From Candidatus Palibaumannia cicadellinicola (GTDB taxonomy: Bacteria; Pseudomonadota; Gammaproteobacteria; Enterobacterales; Enterobacteriaceae): 11,792 nucleotides of DNA. Position 1 is the first letter of the stretch; every line of letters begins with the position of its first letter. This document shows positions 6,566 through 11,792 of this stretch, in pieces. Position numbers and translations under genes: made by a program. The DNA lies in NCBI RefSeq assembly GCF_002855795.1, contig NZ_NJPO01000007.1:1-11792 (forward strand), read 5' to 3'. Below the pieces are notes generated by a model, which made no database searches, was not told the DNA's origin, and worked only from the letters and a program-made list of their open reading frames with translations.

Positions 6566-9187
6566 ATGAGTAAAAATAGCACCGCTGAGATCCGACAGAA
6601 GTTTCTCAATTTTTTTCACAGCAAAGGACATCAGATAGTCGCGAGTAGCTCGCTAGTACCTGATAACGATCAGACGTTGCTGTTTACCAATGCTGGGATG
6701 AACCAGTTTAAAAATGTTTTCTTAGGGCTAGATAAACGAACATACCATAGTGCTACTACTGTGCAGCGCTGCGTACGGGCAGGTGGTAAGCACAACGATC
6801 TAGAACAAGTGGGTTATACCGCTCGTCACCACACCTTTTTCGAAATGCTGGGTAACTTCAGTTTTGGTGAATATTTCAAACACGATGCTATCTGGTTGGC
6901 ATGGGAATTATTAACAGGAGTGCAATGGTTTAATTTACCTAAAAATAAACTATGGGTGACAGTATATGCGACCGATGACGAAGCCTATAACATATGGTCC
7001 AACGAAATCAACATGCCGCGTGAGCGCATCGTCCGCATCAGCAACAACAAAGGTAGTACTCACGCTTCAGATAATTTCTGGCAGATGGGAGATATTGGCC
7101 CCTGTGGCCCCTGTTCTGAAATTTTTTATGATCATGGCGACCACCTTTGTGGTGGACCACCTGGTAGCCAGGAAGAATACGGTGATCGCTATATCGAGAT
7201 TTGGAACTTAGTATTCGTAGAATTTGACCGTCAGGCGGACGGTACTATGCTTCAGCTACCAAAACCTTCGGTTGATACCGGTATGGGTCTGGAGCGTCTT
7301 GCAGCAGTACTACAGCACGTTAACTCTAACTATGATATTGATCTATTCCGTTATCTAATTACTACTGCAGCAGAAATTACGGGCGCTAACCATCTCTGCA
7401 GTAAATCATTACAAGTCATTGCAGATCACATTCGTTCGTGCGCTTTCTTGATCAGCGATGGAGTAGTGCCATCCCAAGATGGGCGTGGCTATGTCTTGCG
7501 CCACATTATCCGCCGCGCTATCCGCCATGGCTACATGTTAGGCGCGAGAGAGACTTTTTTTTATAAGCTAGTCGCGCCGCTTATTGAAGTAATGGGTAGC
7601 GCGGCAGATCAGTTAAAACTACAGCAGAATATGGTAGAACGAGTGCTACGCACTGAAGAGGAACAATTTGCCCAAACTTTGGAGCGCGGATTGTCTCTAT
7701 TAGAGAATGCACTAGCCAAACTTCCCTGCGATACACTGGACGGTGAAACGGCGTTTCGTCTCTACGACACCTATGGTTTCCCGCTATATCTAACGGTTGA
7801 TGTTTGTCGTGAACGTAAGATTCAAGTAGATGAAGAGGGTTTTAAACGCGCAATGGAGGAACAACGCAAACGCGCACGAGAAGCAAACTATTTTAGTATG
7901 GACTATAACAGTATGCTACGTGTCGATCAGTGGACTAATTTCTTAGGTTATGAGCACATGACGCACCCAGGCCGGGTTACTGCGTTGTTCTGCGATAACC
8001 AGCTGGTAGAAGTGATCAATAATAGTAAAAAAGCGATAGTGATACTAGACGAGACCCCTTTTTATGGAAAATCAGGCGGTCAGGTAGGCGATAGCGGTGA
8101 ACTGAATGCAGCTACTGGGATCTTTGAAGTAGTTGATACCCAGCAATATGGTCAGTCTTTTGGTCATTTAGGCACGCTCCGCTATGGAGAATTGAAGATA
8201 GGAGACCAGGTTACAGCGCATGTTGATCAAGCGCGTCGCGACCGTATTCGTTTAAATCACTCTGCGACACATTTGCTGCACTCAGCATTACGTAAAGTAC
8301 TAGGCGAAGATGTGATGCAAAGAGGATCTCAGGTCAATGACCAGTATTTACGTTTCGACTTCTCCCATAATCAAGCCATACTACCGGAGCAAATACGCAG
8401 GGTTGAAGAAATGGTAAACCAACAGATACGCCGGAATCTGATAATTAATACAGAAATTATGGCGCTGGAGACAGCGCGTAATAAAGGTGTAATCTCCGTA
8501 TTCGGAGAGAAATACGAGTCCCAGGTACGAGTCTTAAGTATAGGTGATTTTTCTACCGAGCTATGCTGTGGGACCCATGCTAGCCGTACCGGTGATATCG
8601 GTTTATTCTGGATATCATCTGAATCAGGTATTGCTGCAGGAATACGCCGTATCGAAGCAGTAACCGGTGAAGTAGCGCTCGCTCGTTTGCATCAACAAAG
8701 CGATTTAGTGCAAAACATCTCGTATCTGTTGAAAATCAATAGCCGGAAATTAGTAGAGAAGGTACGTGAGTTACACGATCGTGCCAAGCAGTTAGAAAAA
8801 AAGCTACAGCAGATAAAGAGTCAGCTGGCGGTAACAGTATTAAGCCGCAAAATACGTTACATAAATGGTGTACAGGTGATAGTAAGCGAACTAAACCATT
8901 TAGAGCCTAAAATACTGCGTATCATTGTCGAGGACATGAAGAATCAGCTGGGATCTGTAGTAATAATCCTAGCTAATGTGTCCAAGGACCAAGTAAACCT
9001 GATAGTAGGAGTAACAGATGATTTAACCCATCGCATCAAGGCTAGGGATATTATTGGCACATTAACCCAGCAGATCGGCGGCAAAGGTGGAGGCAATCCA
9101 GAAATAGCGCATGCTGGCGGCTGCGATGCAGCTGCACTTCCCGCTGCTTTGTACCGTATAGAACAAATGCTGGCAGAAATACTTTGA
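6566..9187 (+). CDS. alaS: Alanyl-tRNA synthetase (AlaRS)
   Basis: AlaRS charges tRNA-Ala with alanine and hydrolyses mischarged Ser- and Gly-tRNA-Ala. At 873 residues it is nearly the E. coli length (876). The N-terminal class II catalytic domain is complete ([68 protein letters not shown]). The editing domain carries the zinc and active-site residues HSATHLLH (His565, His569) and the Cys667/His671 pair in [15 protein letters not shown]. coli has CGGTH there, so one glycine is replaced by a second cysteine. The C-Ala domain ends with [15 protein letters not shown]. The ribosome-binding signal is weak: AGGA lies 13 nt from the ATG and GAG 6 nt. TTGACT at 6507-6512 could be a -35 box, but I see no convincing -10 at the right distance. 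An essential gene with no sign of decay. Confidence 0.97.
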   Translation: MSKNSTAEIRQKFLNFFHSKGHQIVASSSLVPDNDQTLLFTNAGMNQFKNVFLGLDKRTYHSATTVQRCVRAGGKHNDLEQVGYTARHHTFFEMLGNFSFGEYFKHDAIWLAWELLTGVQWFNLPKNKLWVTVYATDDEAYNIWSNEINMPRERIVRISNNKGSTHASDNFWQMGDIGPCGPCSEIFYDHGDHLCGGPPGSQEEYGDRYIEIWNLVFVEFDRQADGTMLQLPKPSVDTGMGLERLAAVLQHVNSNYDIDLFRYLITTAAEITGANHLCSKSLQVIADHIRSCAFLISDGVVPSQDGRGYVLRHIIRRAIRHGYMLGARETFFYKLVAPLIEVMGSAADQLKLQQNMVERVLRTEEEQFAQTLERGLSLLENALAKLPCDTLDGETAFRLYDTYGFPLYLTVDVCRERKIQVDEEGFKRAMEEQRKRAREANYFSMDYNSMLRVDQWTNFLGYEHMTHPGRVTALFCDNQLVEVINNSKKAIVILDETPFYGKSGGQVGDSGELNAATGIFEVVDTQQYGQSFGHLGTLRYGELKIGDQVTAHVDQARRDRIRLNHSATHLLHSALRKVLGEDVMQRGSQVNDQYLRFDFSHNQAILPEQIRRVEEMVNQQIRRNLIINTEIMALETARNKGVISVFGEKYESQVRVLSIGDFSTELCCGTHASRTGDIGLFWISSESGIAAGIRRIEAVTGEVALARLHQQSDLVQNISYLLKINSRKLVEKVRELHDRAKQLEKKLQQIKSQLAVTVLSRKIRYINGVQVIVSELNHLEPKILRIIVEDMKNQLGSVVIILANVSKDQVNLIVGVTDDLTHRIKARDIIGTLTQQIGGKGGGNPEIAHAGGCDAAALPAALYRIEQMLAEIL

Positions 9188-9238
9188 AATAGTTGTTATA
9201 AACATAGAAATCAAGAAAGACGCAAAGCAAGTCATATC

Positions 9239-9280
9239 CACTAAACTGATACTATACTAGATAGATAAACGTGTTTAGTG
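9239..9280. repeat. 8-bp inverted repeat in the alaS-csrA gap
   Basis: CACTAAAC (9239-9246) and GTTTAGTG (9273-9280) are perfect inverted arms separated by 26 bp that contain a TATACT (9253-9258), a possible -10 hexamer of a csrA promoter. The gap (9188-9379) must hold the csrA promoters. The repeat could be a regulatory site or chance in AT-rich sequence. Confidence 0.3.
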
Positions 9281-9363
9281 TACTACACAGCTTACTTTTT
9301 CAATATATATTATAGATAATAGCGATAGCGGTAAACTGAGAGACCCGCCTATTTGAATATTTC

Positions 9364-9379
9364 AAGGAGCAAAGAAAGA
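9364..9379 (+). promoter_or_regulatory. csrA ribosome-binding site with duplicated AAGA in the spacer
   Basis: AAGGAG (9364-9369) is the same Shine-Dalgarno as in E. coli csrA and contains the GGA core that CsrA recognises when it represses its own translation. The spacer is CAAAGAAAGA (10 nt), whereas E. coli has CAAAGA (6 nt): the tetramer AAGA is tandemly repeated at 9372-9375 and 9376-9379. The longer spacer should lower, though not abolish, initiation. Confidence 0.6.
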
Positions 9380-9565
9380 ATGCTTATTCTGACTCGTAGA
9401 GTTGGTGAAACTCTCATGATTGGTGATGAGATAACTGTTACTGTTTTAGGCGTTAAGGGCAACCAGGTCCGTATCGGTGTTAATGCTCCTAAAGAAATTT
9501 CTGTACACCGTGAAGAAATATACCAGCGTATTCAAGTTGAGAAATCGCAACAGACTCTTTACTGA
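9380..9565 (+). CDS. csrA: CsrA, carbon storage regulator (RNA-binding translational regulator)
   Basis: CsrA is a small homodimer that binds GGA motifs in leaders of target mRNAs and alters translation and stability. The 61-residue product has the E. coli length and is almost identical to it ([50 protein letters not shown]). The RNA-contacting Leu4 and Arg44 regions are unchanged. The ATG at 9380 is chosen because it follows AAGGAG and matches the family start; a TTG nine codons upstream would add residues no CsrA has. The leader keeps E. coli-like sequence (AGAGACCCG near 9341, AAGGAG). It is followed 12 nt later by a terminator-like hairpin and then by the serV-argV tRNA unit, as in E. coli. 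Full conservation in a shrinking genome indicates selection. Confidence 0.96.
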   Translation: MLILTRRVGETLMIGDEITVTVLGVKGNQVRIGVNAPKEISVHREEIYQRIQVEKSQQTLY

Positions 9566-9577
9566 TTCTTGATTCCT

Positions 9578-9600
9578 GCGCCTTGCTCTAAGCGAGGCGT
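9578..9600 (+). terminator. Terminator-like hairpin after csrA
   Basis: CGCCTTGCT (9579-9587) pairs with AGCGAGGCG (9591-9599) around a CTA loop: nine pairs with one G-U, and a further G-U pair possible outside. It starts 12 nt after the csrA stop codon. The following sequence TAATCGTTATC is only moderately T-rich, so it may terminate weakly or serve mainly as a 3' stabilising stem. Confidence 0.6.
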
Positions 9601-9679
9601 AATCGTTATCAAATAACCAACCCATTTCAATTAATGATAATTATCCTCCAGGATATTAGGCAGGGATGTAAAAAAGGGT

Positions 9680-9707
9680 TTGACTTATCATGCTCAGAAA
9701 GTAATAT
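9680..9707 (+). promoter_or_regulatory. Sigma-70 promoter of the serV-argV tRNA operon
   Basis: TTGACT (9680-9685, 5 of 6 to consensus) and TAATAT (9702-9707) are spaced by 16 bp. An A-tract and GGG precede the -35 box, and a GC-rich stretch (GTGCGCCAC) follows the -10, as in stringently controlled stable-RNA promoters. The expected start near 9714 leaves about 40 nt of leader before the first tRNA. Confidence 0.8.
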
Positions 9708-9755
9708 GTGCGCCACATAGTGCCGCATGCACATTAGCTAAAAGCATGTAGCGTA

Positions 9756-9848
9756 GGTGAGGTGGCCGAGAGGCTTAAGGCGCTCCCCTGCTAAGGGAGT
9801 ATATAGTAATAAGCTGTATCGAGGGTTCGAATCCCTCCCTCACCGCCA
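9756..9848 (+). tRNA. serV: tRNA-Ser (anticodon GCU)
   Basis: A 93-nt class II tRNA with encoded CCA. Acceptor GGTGAGG pairs with CCTCACC, the anticodon stem CTCCC/GGGAG holds the loop CTGCTAA with anticodon GCT at 9790-9792 (reads AGC and AGU), and the T arm is GAGGG-TTCGAAT-CCCTC. The long variable arm (about 9801-9820) differs most from E. coli serV but still forms a 6-bp stem with a G-U pair. It is the first gene of the two-tRNA unit. Confidence 0.97.
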
Positions 9849-9863
9849 CTAACCACTAACTAT

Positions 9864-9940
9864 GCATCCGTAGCTCAGCTGGATAGAGTACTCGGCTACG
9901 AACCGAGCGGTCGGAGGTTCAAATCCTTCCGGATGCACCA
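9864..9940 (+). tRNA. argV: tRNA-Arg (anticodon ACG)
   Basis: A 77-nt tRNA with encoded CCA, starting 15 nt after tRNA-Ser. Acceptor GCATCCG/CGGATGC and the anticodon arm CTCGG-CTACGAA-CCGAG match E. coli argV/Y/Z. Anticodon ACG needs A34-to-inosine editing by TadA to read CGU, CGC and CGA. Two changes from E. coli fall in the T arm: a G-U pair (G9914 with T9928) and TTCAAAT in the loop. Both are tolerated in tRNAs. Only one copy is present, where E. coli has a tandem cluster. Confidence 0.97.
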
Positions 9941-10154
9941 TTCGTTATAGCTTTTTTCACCTTGGCGGTTTGTCTCTAATATTAATGTATATGTCTTGCT
10001 CTACTGCTTATAACTGGTGACTAGACAAAACTCTTCGTCCGTAGATTTTTAAAGCGTTAACCGAATTAGCGACAACAGATAGCCAAGACGGAATAGTCTT
10101 ATTCTTTGGATTCCTTATGTTGATTACCAATCTTATAACCTACGGGAGGTTAAT

Positions 10155-11726
10155 TTGATACCGGACGTATCATCAGAGGGGCTTTTATGGCTGGAAGCTA
10201 ATCCTCAGGCTTTACATGGCATTTATCGTGGCGTAGAGCGTGAAACGCTACGGATTAATACGAAAGGAAATCTAGCACAGACCCCTCACCCTGAAACGCT
10301 CGGCGCAGCACTAACCCACCAGTGGATTACTACTGATTTTGCTGAAGCATTACTAGAATTTATAACGCCGGTCACTCAAGATATTGATCATATGCTAACA
10401 TTGTTGCGCGACATTCATCGCCACGTTGCACGCAATCTTTGCGATGAATTGATGTGGCCAATGAGTATGCCCTGCTTTATAGATAGCACACAACGAATTG
10501 AGCTCGCGCAATACGGCAGTTCCAACGTTGGCCGTATGAAGACTCTATACCGTGAAGGGCTTAAAAATCGTTACAGTGCTCTAATGCAGATGATTTCCGG
10601 AGTACATTATAATTTCTCCTTACCTCTGGCCTTCTGGCAGGCGTATGCAGGCGTCAGCGATATTGAGAGCGGCAAGGAAGTTATATCTGCCGGCTATCTA
10701 GGACTTATTCGCAATTATTATCGTTTTGGTTGGATTATTCCTTATGTTTTTGGCGCATCTCCGGGTATTTGTCAATCTTTTCTTAATAGTAGGAAAACGG
10801 ACTTGCCATTTCAAAAGGCACCATCTGGCTTGATTTATTTGCCTTATGCTACCTCGCTGCGGCTGAGTGATTTAGGCTATACAAATCAATCACAAAGTAA
10901 GCTCGGTATGACCTTCAATAGTCTAAAGGAGTATGTTTTTAGGTTAAAGCAGGCGACACGTACCCCATATACTGATTACCAACGAATGGGGTTACAAAAA
11001 GATGGCCGTTATCTACAACTCAATACTAATATATTGCAAATTGAAAACGAACTGTATGCACCAATCCGGCCTAAGCGAGTAACCCAGGATCAAGAATCAC
11101 CTTCTGATGCGTTACTACGTGGGGGAATTGAGTATATAGAGGTGCGGTCGCTGGATATTAATCCATTCTCACCAGTAGGTATCGATGATGAGCAGGTGCG
11201 GTTTTTAGATCTATTTTTAATTTGGTGCACTTTAGCTGAAGCGCCAGAAATGAGCGCTAAGGAGTTGCTTTGTACCCGCATCAATTGGAATAAGGTTATT
11301 CTAGAAGGACGTAAGCCGGGACTAACGCTAATTGTTGACTGCGGCCGTAGCAAACAATCTTTGGCTACCCTCAGTAAATGGTTATTTAGTGCTCTGCGGC
11401 GCGTGGCCCAGACTATCGACAGCAACAATGGTGATATCGAGTATCAGTTAGTATGCGATAAGCTGATGGCTAGTATTGATCAACCGGAGTTGACTTTATC
11501 TGCTCGCATATTAAAAGAAATGAAAGAGCATGGTATTCGTGGTCTAGGGTTGATTCTAGCAAACGAGTACTTTCAGATGCTGAGTAAAGAACCATTGGAA
11601 GTATTAAATGAATCGTATTTCTACGAAGAGCAGGCACGATCGTGGCAGTATCAGTTAGAACTAGAAGCAGCAGATATGCTAAGTTTTGATGAGTTTTTGG
11701 CAACCCAAAATAGCCACAGCCACTGA
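10155..11726 (+). CDS. gshA: Glutamate-cysteine ligase (gamma-glutamylcysteine synthetase)
   Basis: GshA joins L-glutamate and L-cysteine with ATP, the first and rate-limiting step of glutathione synthesis in the cytosol. The 523-residue product (E. coli 518) starts MIPDVS with a TTG codon, as E. coli gshA does, behind a strong GGGAGG (10144-10149) 5 nt upstream. Family motifs are intact from end to end: RGVERETLR (active-site glutamates), [99 protein letters not shown] and EGRKPGL. The region after residue 390 is more diverged, and the C-terminus ends NSHSH. The 214-bp gap before it (9941-10154) contains no recognisable yqaB or yqaA, which lie there in E. coli. luxS, next in E. coli, is not seen in the 66 bp that follow. 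Retention suggests a continuing need for thiol protection. Confidence 0.96.
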   Translation: MIPDVSSEGLLWLEANPQALHGIYRGVERETLRINTKGNLAQTPHPETLGAALTHQWITTDFAEALLEFITPVTQDIDHMLTLLRDIHRHVARNLCDELMWPMSMPCFIDSTQRIELAQYGSSNVGRMKTLYREGLKNRYSALMQMISGVHYNFSLPLAFWQAYAGVSDIESGKEVISAGYLGLIRNYYRFGWIIPYVFGASPGICQSFLNSRKTDLPFQKAPSGLIYLPYATSLRLSDLGYTNQSQSKLGMTFNSLKEYVFRLKQATRTPYTDYQRMGLQKDGRYLQLNTNILQIENELYAPIRPKRVTQDQESPSDALLRGGIEYIEVRSLDINPFSPVGIDDEQVRFLDLFLIWCTLAEAPEMSAKELLCTRINWNKVILEGRKPGLTLIVDCGRSKQSLATLSKWLFSALRRVAQTIDSNNGDIEYQLVCDKLMASIDQPELTLSARILKEMKEHGIRGLGLILANEYFQMLSKEPLEVLNESYFYEEQARSWQYQLELEAADMLSFDEFLATQNSHSH

Positions 11727-11792
11727 AAATCAAGTGACCTCCCATTAGCATTAGTTATTATTTAGAGAACTTTTTAATAGCTTATACCCTGG

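Noticed and set aside
9353..9379. TTG start nine codons upstream of csrA
   Set aside because: No ribosome-binding site precedes it, and it would run through the conserved csrA Shine-Dalgarno; CsrA proteins start at MLILTR.
9636..9645. Palindrome GATAATTATC resembling half of a Fur box
   Set aside because: Only a 10-bp palindrome in AT-rich sequence, lying between the csrA hairpin and the tRNA promoter, with no full 19-bp Fur match.

Overview
The window reads as core chromosome of a host-restricted gammaproteobacterium of the Enterobacterales, most likely an insect endosymbiont or another lineage in the Sodalis-type stage of genome decay. Every gene has a clear E. coli-type homologue, and the order nlpD / mutS / recA / alaS / csrA / serV / argV / gshA is the E. 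coli order. The genes that usually sit between them (rpoS, cinA/pncC, recX, the extra argV-type copies, yqaB, yqaA) are missing. Base composition is moderately AT-rich, gaps are short, and at least one gene (mutS) is freshly broken. The species assignment is inference; I cannot name it.

Left part (1-4886): the 3' two thirds of nlpD enters from the left edge on the + strand and ends at 728. It faces mutS, which lies on the - strand and is split by one in-frame TAA into a 757-codon piece and a 96-codon 3' piece. Upstream of mutS, on the same strand, are a permease and a periplasmic binding protein of a cystine-type polar amino-acid ABC importer. No ATPase gene is next to them.

Middle (4887-9187): a 453-bp divergent intergenic region separates the importer from recA. 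It holds a hairpin-forming dyad, a recA promoter whose LexA operator appears to have collapsed by an internal deletion, and a second dyad at the expected transcription start. recA and alaS follow; recX is gone.

Right part (9188-11792): csrA, a terminator-like hairpin, a well-formed sigma-70 promoter for tRNA-Ser(GCU) and tRNA-Arg(ACG), then gshA with the conserved TTG start. Nothing recognisable follows gshA (11727-11792).

Together the genes cover recombination (RecA), damaged mismatch repair (MutS), translation (AlaRS, two tRNAs), post-transcriptional control (CsrA), septal peptidoglycan splitting (NlpD) and thiol supply (putative cystine import, and GshA for glutathione). I see no novel multi-gene system, phage, transposon or CRISPR array. 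The interesting signals are decay events: the mutS nonsense codon, the altered recA control region, a duplicated 4-mer in the csrA ribosome-binding site, and an abundance of CTAG that is very unlike free-living enterics.
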